Assembly: GCA_039566865.1 (NCBI GenBank)
Contig: CM076960.1
Location: 12,934,501-12,998,500, forward strand
Direction of reading: 5' to 3'
Length of the DNA: 64,000 bases
Source of the DNA: Aurelia coerulea
Lineage: Eukaryota; Cnidaria; Scyphozoa; Semaeostomeae; Ulmaridae
Shown: positions 47,422-58,597 of the stretch, piece after piece
Numbering within the stretch: the first letter of the stretch is position 1
Layout of the letters: each line of letters opens with the position of its first letter
The notes under the pieces: generated by a model
What the model saw: only the letters and a program-made list of their open reading frames with translations
Databases searched by the model: none
Told to the model about the DNA's origin: nothing
Made by a program: the position numbers and the translations under genes

Positions 47422-47493
47422 CGAGGCAGAAGTTTAGATATATCCTTCTTCTTTCAATGCGTGCTAATATTTGCTCTTAAAAACAACAAGCAA
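47422..47493 (-). repeat. Right member of the 75-bp inverted pair
   Basis: Reverse complement of 39084-39156 with a few differences. It follows the RTE-like element by about 150 bp. Confidence 0.7.
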
Positions 47494-47738
47494 GCTAGTG
47501 ACCCAGTGTTAGGCGCTTGTGTTAGGCGCTTTAAGGTTTAGCGTGCAACATCAACATCAACAGCCCAGGGATCCCAGAGGTGCACATTCGTGCACCTTCG
47601 GAGGTCCTTGCTCGAGCAAATCTATGAAACTAACACAACATATTATTCTGTCATGTCTGTCGTGGGATATGGGATGTCACAAAGTGCAATAGAAAACTTA
47701 TAAAAAAGATCAAAGATTTTCTTAAATTGCCAACTCAC

Positions 47739-47891
47739 CCAATAGCAGTAGAATCCATAAAAGAAAGAAGCTAAATACATTCCAACAAGACTTAATGATA
47801 TTCCAGCAAGATCAAGTGCAAGCCATCTTTGATATGATAACATTGAATGACAACAAAACGTGTGGAATCCAGCAGAGAGCAGCAAGCAACT
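47739..47891 (-). CDS. PAQR3: PAQR3-like receptor, exon 3
   Basis: Acceptor CTAATTCTTAG ends at 47892 and donor GTGAGT starts at 47738. The 153-bp exon is phase 0 at both ends and encodes residues 106-156. S111-x3-H115 (SAGFH) is the second PAQR metal-site motif, and LALDLAGISL with D132 is the conserved helix that follows. The exon ends FFYGFYCYW, matching PAQR3 FYAFYCNNYW. Confidence 0.93.
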
Positions 47892-48081
47892 CTAAGAATT
47901 AGAAGGAATGGGTCAGACTAAGACAAGAATGAATCTAGCTTTAATGCTAGAATATCTAGTTTATTCATGGCCAGTGTACTTTGCAAACAGAACGGTGAAG
48001 CAGAATGATGTTGAGCTCTATCAAAACCATTGCGCCTCATGACAAGTGCAGTACGATTATTTTAAATAAAATTAATCCATT

Positions 48082-49361
48082 CCAATGGGGTAAATCCACG
48101 TCAATGAGGGACAGCCCGTTAACCATGTACTCTTAGATTTTGCTGATTTTGGATTATTCATTTAAACATGATGATAATAATAACATATCCAAATGTCAGC
48201 TCGGTACCATTCCTCGTTCTGGAAATATCTTGTTGCAAAGTTTTGACACTTTTAGGCCTAATTTGTTATTGGCCGCCATTTTGAATTTACACTTTTAGTG
48301 AAATTAGATATATTTTGATCACCTTATCAGAATTTTAGCATCCAAATGTGGTTTTTACATTAATTTGAGGCGGAGAGCTCAAACGTAGCCTCAAAATTAT
48401 GATACAACTAACAGAAATGCCCATAAATGCACTATTAAGTTTGATTTAAAAATGTTCCTTTGTTCGTACTTGACTAATTTGTGGCAACGTTGCTTGACTT
48501 TGACAAAACTGATATTTTGCAGGCAAAAAGTAGACACATGCACCTACTTTCATGGGAAAAAATCTTTTCAGACAAACCTACCATCAAAGAGTTATCCATG
48601 TTCAATTATTTGTCCTTGTGTTTGTATTATGTGCAACAACAACATCTACATCTGTAAAGTATTTGGTATCATGTTTGCAACATAATGTTGCATATTTAGA
48701 AAGAAAGTTGCAAAATTACACTTCTGTTAATTTCTTTCTAAATATGCAACATCATTTTGCAAACATGATACCAAATACTTTAAAAATGTAGATGTTGTTG
48801 TTGCACATAATACAAACACAAGGACAAATAATTGAACATGGATAACTCTTTGATGGTAGGTTTGTCTGAAAAGATTTTTCCCATGAAAGTAGGTGCATGT
48901 GCCTACTTTTTGCCTGCAAAATATCAATTTTGTCAAAGTCAAGCAACGCTACCAAAAATTAGTCAAGTACGAACAAAGGAACATTGTTAAATCAAACTTA
49001 ATAGTGCATTTATGGGCATTTCTGTTAGTCGTATCGTAATTTTGAGGTTATTTTTGATCTCTCCGCCTCAAATTCATATAAAAACCACATTTGGATGCTA
49101 AAATTCTGATAAGCTGATCAAAAGATATCTAATTTCACTAAAAGTGTAAATTCAAAATGGCGGCCAATAACAAATTAGGCCTAAAAATGTCAAAACTTTG
49201 AAACAAGATATTTCCAGAATGAAGAATGGTACCAAGCTGAAATTTGGATATGTTACTATTATCATCATGCTTAAATGAATAACCCAAAATCAGCAAAATC
49301 TAAGAGTACATGGTTAAAAAGTTATCTTTTTTGTCCCTCTTTGATGTAGAATTACCCAATG
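48082..49361. repeat. 1.28-kb imperfect palindrome
   Basis: The two halves are reverse complements across a centre near 48722, for example GGCGGCCAATAACAAATTAG at about 49162 against its complement at about 48270. Arms are about 640 bp with scattered differences and almost no loop. Ends carry AATGGGGTAAAT / AATTACCCAATG. It lies in gene B intron 2. Overlapping frames on both strands come from the symmetry. A foldback transposon is the likely origin. Confidence 0.9.
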
Positions 49362-49584
49362 AAAATACTTTTTAAAATGGTTGATATACAATATCATAGA
49401 GAATCGTAATCACAAAAAAGAAATTTAAAAACCCAATTTTACTTCTACTCCAAAACAACTTATCAAAACCTGAGCTTCATGACAATGGATCACAGACTCA
49501 ATTAGTGTGTGCAGTACTCGTTGCTAAGAGGTGCAGCTTCACCTTCCTCTTCTGGGTGAAAAAGAAAGAATGATGTACTAAGTA

Positions 49585-50750
49585 CCGGATGAGTCAATAA
49601 AAATAATCCCTGTCTGAAAATTCACCATTCCCTGAATATCAAGATGTTGATATTGGGAAAAATACAGTACCATTTAACAACAGACATGTTCAAATGAACC
49701 TTGGAATTTACCTGACTGAAATCGGCCACTCCATTCTGAAATTATGAGGAATTTTCTCCAGAAAGCCTTTTTGAGAAATCTTCAAAACAGGCTCAAAACA
49801 ATGACCAACATTTCCGGGCCTTTCTGCCTTATCTCAATTAGTTCAACACATTCTAAAATTTTTCACTTTCTTGGGAACATAAAATCGTCTGGAATAATGT
49901 TGCTTTGCCCCCAGGGATGGCATTTTCATCTCCCAAAGGGATAAGACCTACCAAAGCATGTACAAGTCATATTGCTAAAGGCATATACAGTACATGCGAG
50001 AAATTTGGTTGTGATTTTATCAGGCCTTTACGTTTGACGCATGCGATCGCACACGCACACGTTGGCACACACGCAATTTGAGTCACGGGTGCTTTTCATC
50101 GCACACGCAAAGTGTTATTTTGCTTAAAGTGGTACTTTGATGTTCGACACGACACATCCAATGTCAAATCATGTGCTTCAATAAACCATGATTACTGACA
50201 AATCCTATAACACTTTCAACAAAGTCCCAAGTGGCAATTCCCTCAATTATAAATAATTGCGATACTTGGTGCTCATAAAGCAAGGGTAATTGTTGTTACC
50301 AATACCGATGTTCATGAAGAAAATGAACCGAGCAGACAACAGATTTGTCCTGTTGACATTGATAGTTCAGAAGAATCAGACACTGACGAGTCCGAGTTTA
50401 CCGAGGAAGAAACTGCTGAGAATAGTCCTGTAAAAACAAAAACTTCATTGACACATAAACATATGAACAATGATATTCATTTTATCAGTAATGTGATTAC
50501 CTTTATCAGTAAAGGGAGACTTGAAGACCTATCTTTGTGTCACTTCTTAAATACTGTCTTGAATAACTAGCAGTAGCAGTGTCAATCGCACGCACAAATG
50601 AATTTGCCTGTGTGTTTTGCCGCACGCGAGTTGTTTTATTCCCGAAAAGGACTGTTTTATGCAGTTTTTGGACGTTTCTTGGAGGGGTTTCCTCAAGAAA
50701 ATCCCTTATCATTTCAGAACGGATTGGCCGATTTTAGCCCGGTAAAATTA
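49585..50750. mobile_element. Degenerate relative of the CCGGGTGAGTCA MITE
   Basis: Left end TACCGGATGAGTCAATAAAA and the inner words ACTGAAATCGGCCACTCCATTCTGAAATTATGAGG match the element at 35022. A second inverted match (TTATCATTTCAGAACGG...GGCCGATTTTAGCCCGGTA) lies at about 50700-50742. The interior carries a C/G-alternating CGCACACGCA block at 50040-50120 and an acidic open frame at about 50252-50569 (DIDSSEESDTDESEF). The right terminus is not intact. Confidence 0.5.
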
Positions 50751-50855
50751 AGAATTTAGCCAAGTTTAGCCTTGTATTTTTTGTACAGGTAAACTCACAT
50801 TTCTCATATTCAAAAAGGGAAAAAAGAACAAAACAATAAATAATATTTTACTTAC

Positions 50856-51018
50856 AGCAGAGCAGATATCCAATATTGTGATTATGAAGTGATCCTTCAA
50901 CTTTCCATTCAAGGCAGGTATTGCCACACAATTGTCATAGATCAGAAACAGCAAGAATAGTAGTCCTCCTATCAGATGAGACCATATGTTCAGGCTTTCA
51001 TTGGACCACATGAATAAA
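50856..51018 (-). CDS. PAQR3: PAQR3-like receptor, exon 2
   Basis: Acceptor TTATCCCAACAG ends at 51019 and perfect donor GTAAGT starts at 50855. The 163-bp exon takes one base to finish Ser51 and leaves in phase 0. It encodes LFMWSNESLNIWSHL: E58-x2-N61-x3-H65 is the first PAQR signature, lying just before transmembrane helix 1 (LIGGLLFLLFLIY). The exon ends ILDICSA in helix 2. Confidence 0.93.
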
Positions 51019-52225
51019 CTGTTGGGATAACAAAGTACCGTAGAAGTTTCAAAAATTGAGAAATTAAACAAAAAGAAATGTTCAATAGGGAAAAAGCAAC
51101 ATTGAGTAACCAAAAATGTGTTTCATCACACAACTCATCAGTTGACCAAATTTGAACCAAACTGATGAGTGCATGATGGGAAAAAATCTTTGCCTTCCAT
51201 GAAGCAACGTCAAACTAAAATTCTTTCTTTGGTTGTTTTATCAGTTTTCTCCGTGCCAGATTTCAGTTGAACTATGCACAACACACATTTCCGTATTGTA
51301 GGCCTGTTTAGAGTCATTTGGAATAGTCTAGACTTACAATCAATAGCTTCCTTTGACCACACAACTGTAAATGGACAGAGCATAATCCAAACACCATTTT
51401 CTTTCTTTTTAATCTTTCCTGACTTTATTCCTTCTTTAATATTTACATTTTCCATCTTTGTTTTCTCTTCATCCTATCTTTCTTTCCATCCCTTGCTCTT
51501 CTCCCTCTCCTTTTTCTGTCTTTCCTTTTTTCTTTCATTTCTTCTTTCCTCCCTTTCTCGTTTCCTTTCTTTTCTTTCCTTCTATTCCGCTTTCTATTTT
51601 TCCTCCCCTGTTCTTCCTTCCAGACAAATAAGCTTATCCTGCTAAGCTGTTTCGCGGCTTCACACATTTTTCTACCTCTGGATGAGTGTGTGGCAAAATG
51701 CATTTTCGGTTGTTTGACGTTGCTCTTTATTTCTGCAATTGAATTCTTCTCTCCTTTCAGGATTTCAGGCTAATTTGTTGTTTCTCTTGCAGGATTTGAC
51801 AGTTTTCTCCTTTAGTTACAGGCTGCTTTTGTTGTTGTTGTCTAATGTTGCATTTGTGGGCTTTTTGTGATAAGTCTGCTAAGGCTATTTTTCAAATATA
51901 TCTTTAGACAGATTTTGCAAAAAAAGAGTTTTCATAGTGTTCTTTTGCATCAGAAATATTCATGGGATTTTCTTGATGATGGGTTGCAGTGATATTTGAA
52001 TTGGAGAAAGGAAAGAATGTTGACAAAACTGGTCAACCAAATTTCCTGTATCTAGGTTGGCTTCCACTGCAAATTGGCTCATGGATCAGAAATTCCTTCA
52101 AAAGTTTCAGTTCCCTCCATTCATCAATCATAATACCTAACCCAAGTGCGATAATTAAATGTAGTGATTTTGCATTGCAAGAAGGGTTGCAACACACAAA
52201 ACCATTGAATGGATTTCATTTTCAC
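51019..52225 (-). other. Gene B intron 1
   Basis: Contains a strongly biased TTTCTTTCC tract at about 51405-51615 (C/T-rich on the plus strand) and otherwise unremarkable AT-rich DNA. No exon is supported. Confidence 0.45.
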
Positions 52226-52377
52226 CTTCTCATACACTGAGTATGCGATAAATTGACACGGTATCCTCGCAATATCCAGACATTTCCTTGTAGGAAGCCT
52301 GGTACTTCCTTGTATGTGTAAATGCCGCACAAGTCAGCATGCTCTTGTTTCTCGCCAAGTTCGATATTCTTTTCCAT
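52226..52377 (-). CDS. PAQR3: PAQR3-like receptor, exon 1 (start)
   Basis: First coding exon of a PAQR3-like gene. ATG at 52377 sits in ACAATGG, with an in-frame TAA 15 bp upstream, and the exon ends in phase 2 at donor GTGAAA (52225). It encodes a cytosolic N-terminus with GIYTYKEVPGFLQGN and ILRGYRVNL, aligning to PAQR3 (LYTYEQIPGSLKDN, DGYRAYL). The six exons total 888 bp, or 295 residues (human PAQR3 has 311), every junction keeping frame. PAQR proteins are seven-helix membrane proteins with a buried metal site; PAQR3 (RKTG) resides in the Golgi and tethers Raf kinase there. That this protein does the same is inference from homology. Introns total about 18.7 kb, mostly transposons. Confidence 0.9.
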
Positions 52378-53017
52378 TGTAAACAGGATGAGTTAGCAGC
52401 CGACATTATCAATTGAGTTCAAATTTGAATACTGTTATGCTGCACCGGCACCAAGACGACACCCTTCGATTCACTTTGGGTACCTAACACAAGACACTAG
52501 GCAAGACAGGCGGCTAAACCGTCTCCATCAATGGGCCTCTAGCCAACTGCATGCAGTAAGAAAATTCCATTTTACTTTCGTCCAGAACTGATCATAGGCT
52601 TTTAATTGAGCAGACTAAAACTTCATTCGTTGAGCGAGCAACAGGACAAATCATCACCAGTCTCTATAGATGGTTGCTTGTGTTAGAACAAAACTCTTTC
52701 CTATCCTGTTTCAGGAACCTTCTTCGGTGTTTTCGTCACCAAGAAACATCAATGAAATAAACATTGAATTGGATGATGTTCCTTCACAGTGCTCTTTCGT
52801 GTAGCCTGTGCGCAGATTTTGATTACTTGGGAGGAGATAGACTTGCCCCAAGTCTATTTCGTCAAAAAAAAATTTCGTCAAAAAAATTGAAGGGAAAAGT
52901 GAAAAGCGAAATAGACTTGTATATCTCCGGCCCTCATGAATAATTAATGAGATAGCTAATCTCTTTGTGGTCAACTGAAAAAACAGGGGGGTTGCGTTCA
53001 AAAACGGAAGCTGGCCA

Positions 53018-53028
53018 AAGATGGCGGC
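53018..53028 (+). promoter_or_regulatory. YY1-type core promoter motif
   Basis: AAGATGGCGGC matches the YY1 consensus and is followed by GCCGGCGCGC, the most CpG-dense spot of this AT-rich region. It lies about 100 bp before the first exon candidate at 53125, as expected for a TATA-less animal promoter. Confidence 0.5.
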
Positions 53029-53124
53029 GCCGGCGCGCAGCGACATGTTGTGAAGATCGAATAACAGAGTATTTTGGATTATGTGTCTCTATGTCTGAAT
53101 GGTCAAACGAGGCATTGGCCAAAG

Positions 53125-53179
53125 ATGGCTAGCAATGGTGGAGCAGGACAAAGAATATTTGCCTGCAAAAGTGCGAAAG
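53125..53179 (+). CDS. Gene C candidate exon 1
   Basis: ATG at 53125 (AAAGATGGC) opens 18 codons, MASNGGAGQRIFACKSAK, ending in phase 1 at AAAG|GTATAA. A 13-codon upstream frame from 53092 overlaps it. The product is not recognised. The exon joins in phase to 55945-56039 (G|AA). The position inside the 7-kb element downstream of a YY1 motif suggests a gene carried by the element or the element's own gene; the splicing is inferred, not shown. Confidence 0.45.
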
Positions 53180-53431
53180 GTATAATTTAGCTTGCCTTGA
53201 GTCGAGTATATGATAAAAATAGCAGTTTGTTCTTCCAGCTTAGTTAGGCCCAGGGTCTGATCTGGGTCGAGCGCCTTCTGCCCTAACTAATGTTGGAACA
53301 GAAATATCAGTTCACAATGCAATGCACCCATTTTTTATCAATTTTTGAGACTTTAGAAGCTGCCTAGCTCGGTCGGTGACGCAGGCTAGAAGCTACCCTA
53401 CGTGATTAAAAAAATCAAAGCAACTCAATAG

Positions 53432-55745
53432 GGCCAGGTCTATAACGCGGACCTCGCGGACCAAGACCAAGGAGGTAAAATGGTCCTCGAAAAAAGGTCC
53501 GCGTTTTAGGATTTTGCATAGGGGCAAATCCTAAAGCGCGGACCTCGCGGACCTTTTTTTGTTTTATTTCCTGCTTCCAACGCTGATTTGCAAATTCATC
53601 ACGATGTTGTTTCTTGCCGAGATGAAAAAGATCTGTACTAATCACATTTCACTCCCAGTATGTGCAAGTCTCTCGTCGCCAGTTAGGGTCTGAAAAATCT
53701 TGGACGAAGCTAGTAAATGAAATATCAACACCAACGATATCCTGATTCATTTCTTTACCTGTATACGTGGCATATTCGTAGTGATGCAATCCGAATCATC
53801 TCCAAGTAAAACCCGTTTCTCGCAATAGCCATGAGTTTGATATGACTTCCTCATTAGGCCTAAAAGCGGGCCTAAGCTTATCACCCCTCGGAAATCAATA
53901 ACACCATGTGCGAAATGAGATCGAAGTCCAATTTCACGAGAGCTGAGAATTACAACTAGAGCACAATAATGTGAAAAGAAATGGCAAAAGACACGTTGGT
54001 TTTTCCTCTCCTGAAAGATTGGGGCCTGATAAACATACAATAAAAAAGTCCGCGAAAAAAAGGTCCGCGTTTTAGGATTTTGCATAGGGGCAAATCCTAA
54101 AGCGCGGACCTCGCGGACCTAAATAATTTTCTATCCTACATGCATGAGTAAATCCAATCATGAATGCGTGTTCAATTTCTATTATCCCCAATGTCGTATT
54201 TCTTGACATAGCTTCGCATTTCAAACCTTTTTGAGTGTATATTTCTCGAACGAAAAATTTTTACTGCAAAGCGAATCGAAAGACCCCACACAATGCACAT
54301 TTGAAACTACGACAGTGTGGGGTTTTTTTTCAATTCATTTTTCACTTTTCAATTTTCAATTCTGATAACAATTCACTGATTGAGAAAAATAGTCACACTG
54401 TAGTCGTAGTCTCAAATGTGCAGTGTGTGGGGTTTTTCGATTCGCTTTGCAGTAAAAAAATTTCGTTCGAGAAATATACACTCAGAAAGGTTTGAAATGC
54501 GAAGCTATGTCAAGAAATACGACATTGGGGATAATAAAAATTGAACACGCATTCATGATTGGATTTACTCATGCATGTAGGATAGAAAATTATTTAGGTC
54601 CGCGAGGTCCGCGCTTTAGGATTTGCCCCTATGCAAAATCCTAAAACGCGGACCTTTTCTTCGCGGACTTTTTTATTGTATGTTTATCAGGCCCCAATCT
54701 TTCAGGAGAGGAAAAACCAACGTGTCTTTTGTCACTTCTTTTCACATTATTGTGCTCTAATCGTAATTCTCAGCTGTCGTGAAATTGAACTTCGATCTTA
54801 TTTCGGACATGGTGTTATTGATTTCCGAGGGGTGATATGCTTAGGCCCGCTTTTAGGCCTAATGAGGAAGTCATATCAAACTCATGGCTATTGCGAGAAA
54901 CGGGTTTTACTTGGAGATGATTCGGATTGCATCACTACGAATATGCCACGTATACAGGTAAAGAAATGAATCAGGATATCGTTGGTGTTGATATTTCATT
55001 TACTATTTCATTTCATTTATTTGCTTTCAAAACGAAGGCAAATCTAAATCCAAACTTCATGAAAGATATTTTTGTTGAAAAAACGGAAAACTATAATTTA
55101 AGAAGTGGGAGTACTCTCCAGTTACCAAAAGCCAGAACAACAACATACGGAATAGAATCTATATCGTTTCTAGGACAACGGCTTTGGCATGCATTGCCTG
55201 AAAGTTTAAAGCAATCTGAAAATCTAGCAATATTCAAAAAGAAAATAAGGAACTGGAAAATAGACTGTAACTGTCGACTTTGTAAAATATATATTGCAGA
55301 TTTGGGGTATTTATAGTTGATTTTCATAAATTTTGTATATATGGTATTATGTAAATAGGTAAATAGTTGGCTTTAATTAGCTGTAGTTAGCTACTTTTTC
55401 CTGCTGCCAACTGTAAATAAATCATTTATTATATTATTATTTATATAGCTTCGTCCAAGATTTTTCAGACCCTAACTGGCGACGAGAGACTTGCACATAC
55501 TGGGAGTGAAATGTGATTAGTACAGATCTTTTTCATCTCGGCAAGAAACAACATCGTGATGAATTTGCAAATCAGCGTTGAAAGCAGGAACTAAAACAAA
55601 AAAAGGTCCGCGAGGTCCGCGCTTTAGGATTTGCCCCTATGCAAAATCCTAAAACGCGGACCTTTTTCTCGCGGACCATTTTACCTCCTTGGTCTTGGTC
55701 TGCGAGGTCCGCGTGGTCCGCGAGGTCCGCGTTATAGACCTGGCC
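53432..55745. mobile_element. 2.3-kb foldback with GGTCCGCG-rich hairpins
   Basis: Begins GGCCAGGTCTATAACGCGGA and ends with its exact complement, flanked by a perfect 9-bp duplication ACTCAATAG (53423-53431, 55746-55754). The arms are inverted to a centre near 54.36 kb. At least five copies of a 50-bp imperfect palindrome (GGTCCGCGTTTTAGGATTTT...CCTAAAGCGCGGACC) are distributed over both arms. A LINE 3' fragment interrupts the right arm. Confidence 0.88.
55013..55446 (+). mobile_element. LINE 3' fragment inserted in the foldback
   Basis: The right arm carries about 434 bp with no counterpart in the left arm, inserted after GATATTTCATTTACTA. It encodes YNLRSGSTLQLPKA, GQRLWHALPESLKQ and a WKIDCNCRLCKIYI end, stopping at 55316. 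This is the C-terminal tail of a CR1/jockey-like LINE related in pattern to the one at 42315. It ends in an AT-rich TATTATATTATTATTTATA tail. It is younger than the foldback. Confidence 0.85.
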
Positions 55746-55944
55746 ACTCAATAGTGTTATGACTCTGGACAATATTAGCAACTGTTTTGACATTGTTTTG
55801 AAGTGTGAACTATGATTACTCGTTTCGTTTTTAAATCTTACCAAGTAATTTCGGAGCCCTTCTATAAGTATATGATTCTTTTCTCGGCATTGAAAATATA
55901 TGAAACACCAGAAAGAGTGACACTGTAATGTATATTACTTACAG

Positions 55945-56039
55945 AACTCAATTTATCTCAACTTCAGTCAGAGTGCAAAGCTTTTGTGATTGATTTTGAT
56001 CAAACAAAAACTAGCTACCTTGATTTACCATGTTCTCAT
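55945..56039 (+). CDS. Gene C candidate exon 2
   Basis: Acceptor TATTACTTACAG ends at 55944. The frame continuing from 53179 reads ELNLSQLQSECKAFVIDFDQ then TKTSYLDLPCSH and meets GTGATA. Only this frame is open throughout. It ends in phase 0. No domain is recognised. Confidence 0.4.
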
Positions 56040-56386
56040 GTGATATACAGTACATATACTGTATTTTTTCTAAGAAACTCAGACTCTCAAATCGCCAAAA
56101 AATTAAGAAACTCAAAAATGTTTGTCTTTATTCTCACTTGTTTCCTGTATCATATTATTTGGAAAGTACTTTAGTAATGTCTAAACATTAGAAAGGCTAA
56201 AAACATCTTGTTTTGAAGTGTTCAGGGGTCACAGATCAGATAATTTCTAGATACTATACTTTTAGTACTGGCCCAAATTCTTAGTTTCTTATGAAAAAAA
56301 TATGTGTATACAATGCATGTTTATCTTTTGTCTTTTGATATGTACCATTTTGTTAATTCATTTTGATTATTCTGTTATTCTTTCAG

Positions 56387-56415
56387 TATATGCATCCTAA
56401 TTGGGAAGGAATTTT
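56387..56415 (+). CDS. Gene C candidate microexon 3
   Basis: Acceptor TTATTCTTTCAG ends at 56386 and donor GTGAAG starts at 56416. The 29 bp read YMHPNWEGI plus two bases that join in phase to the next candidate. The small size makes it uncertain. Confidence 0.25.
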
Positions 56416-56464
56416 GTGAAGTATCATACTAATTCCATCTTAAGTAAACACAGTTATTCTGCAG

Positions 56465-56643
56465 ACATCATGGCAAGATCCACTTCACATTACTGAACAC
56501 AGGCTTTTTGATGAAATTTGATCCACATTCAACACTGGCAAACTCTGCAAAAGATGATACATCAGAAGGATGCAGCAGGGCACAATATGACTCGCTTGAC
56601 AATTTGAATACTCTGGAAATGGTTTTGGCAAATCATTATCTAC
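56465..56643 (+). CDS. Gene C candidate exon 4
   Basis: Acceptor GTTATTCTGCAG ends at 56464. In the phase set by the microexon the frame reads HHGKIHFTLLNTGFLMKFDP and continues open for about 80 codons, into a dispersed repeat with AACTCTCAGATCGCCAA. The right end is set by a weak GTACAC donor and is unsure. The protein is not recognised. Confidence 0.3.
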
Positions 56644-57189
56644 ATGTACACATATTTTTTCACAAGAAACTGCTTATGAGAAACTCAACTCTCAGATCGC
56701 CAAAACATTAAGAAACTCCAGTGCTGGGAAAATATAGCCTGCGTGCAGACTCCCTTGACTGGCTTACAGAAATTGAATTGAGTCATTTTCTTTTGACAAT
56801 GAAAACTCTGAGTATATTTTAGTTATATTCATTTGTTTCCTGTTAAAGTCATGTCTAAACATTGAAACGGCTTCAAAAGCCTTGTGTTGAATAGTTCATG
56901 TGGGTATACATGTAGTGAACAAGAAGATGGTTAGAGAAGCTTTCAGTACTGGGCCACAATCTTTGTCTCTTATAAAAAATGTCTGTGAGAAACTAAAAAT
57001 TGTGCCAGTACTTTTGGACAGCCCCATCCTTTTTGGAAGGGATTTCATTGATCCATTTTCTGGATTTCTTCCGATCACTGGCTTCAGTCTAGCATCAACA
57101 AAATTTAAGTTGATAAAAAATATGCTTCCAATAGACAGATGTAACATATTTTCTATAATAAACTGGTTCATAAGAAACTAGTAAATAAG

Positions 57190-58597
57190 ATGGCCAAAAA
57201 CTTTTAGAAACTCTTGCACTCTGTCTGAGAAATATATAATAAACACATACAAATAAGTTAGATAGTTATATGGCAAATGTCATTGAACCTTTTATTCTTG
57301 AGTAATGTAATGTTAACTATTTGTTTATGCTTTGAGCATAATAGAATACTGTTTATTATTCCTATATTATGCTTAATGTCAAGAAACACTATCTGCAGCA
57401 GTGTTACAGACCACACTGATAATTCATGCATTTAAAAACTAAGAAAAAATTAAGAAACTTTCAGCATTAAAATGTGATTATTTTCATGATGAATTAAGAC
57501 ACTTTTACCTTGTGCTGCTTTGGCAATCAGAACAATCATGATTGTTTTGTTTAAGATTTTAGCATTGCTTCATAAGCATTTAGATCCAGCTGGCTGATTT
57601 TGAATGAAATCATGATTATTTTTATTGCCAAAGGAACGCAAGGTTAGTACAAGCCTGATCCAAGTTTCTTATAAAAGATATGTGTCTGGCTGCTGTGAAT
57701 TATTAAAAGCTCAAAATGTTTGATCAGAGGTTGTTTGAATGTTCAATTTGGTAGCATGGAATAATGAAAACACACAAAGTTAATAATTAAACAACAATTG
57801 GAAATTGCATGTCAATTTGCAAAATAAAACTCTGAAACAATAAAGGAATATGTTTTCAACTGGTTATTCTTTTGAAAATGGTATCACTGCAGCTAGCCTT
57901 TGAATTCATGGATGGAATTCCAAAAAAATGAAGTGTCTTTCTCTTTGATTATCCTGCAGGGTGTGTGAAAGATGACTGATTTGAGAGGCCCCAAAAATAT
58001 CACATAGTCAATCTTATCATATTTAATAGTCAACTTTCCTCTCAGAGACATCTTAAGATCAGAGAAATCAGAGAGATCTCAGAAAGCAGGAGATCTTCAA
58101 ATGGCTCTGTGCATTGCACTACTTCTAGTGAGCAATAGCAGCACCATGGGGGTGGACTGGGGGGCTTATCCCTTGCTATTCTTCCCAGGATCAATTTGTA
58201 ATTCATCTAAATCCGAGGAGAAAATGTTGAGGGAGCGGTGAGATTTTACTGAAGTACTTTTGGTACTTTTATCTCTTGTTTCTTATGGAAAACTACTTGT
58301 AACTTGAGAGCACGCTGAATCACTAAAACATTTGATGTTAAAATAGTAGAGCCTCTGTGTTTCCCAATTTTTGTTTTGCAGGATTTCCTATCAATTTCTA
58401 TTGAAAATTCCTGAGATATTGCCACTTCTTAATGCTGATGGGTGCTTGAAGGGTCTTTTCTAGCTGCAAAGAAGGTGTTTCCTACTGTTTGCGTTTCCTA
58501 GCAGCAACAATGAGATAAGACCCAAAATTTTACGTATATCATCCCATCCACTGCACTTCATAAACTGTATGGATCAAAAAGGGTGGTGGCCTGAAAA
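57190..58597. other. Element interior without a supported gene
   Basis: AT-rich sequence with copies of the TTTCTTATAAAA repeat family (for example near 57665 and 58270). No exon or RNA gene is supported. Confidence 0.4.

Noticed and set aside
48552..48955. Paired conserved frames around 48.5-48.95 kb
   Set aside because: They mirror each other across the palindrome centre near 48722 and have no coding support.
51405..51615. Protein-coding frames in the C/T-rich tract
   Set aside because: The Ser/Leu/Phe-rich and Lys/Arg-rich translations simply reflect a polypyrimidine stretch within gene B intron 1.
53747..54969. Two near-identical 112-residue proteins on opposite strands at 53747-54085 and 54631-54969
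   Set aside because: They are the two arms of the foldback read in mirror orientation, so identity reflects the palindrome and not a gene pair.
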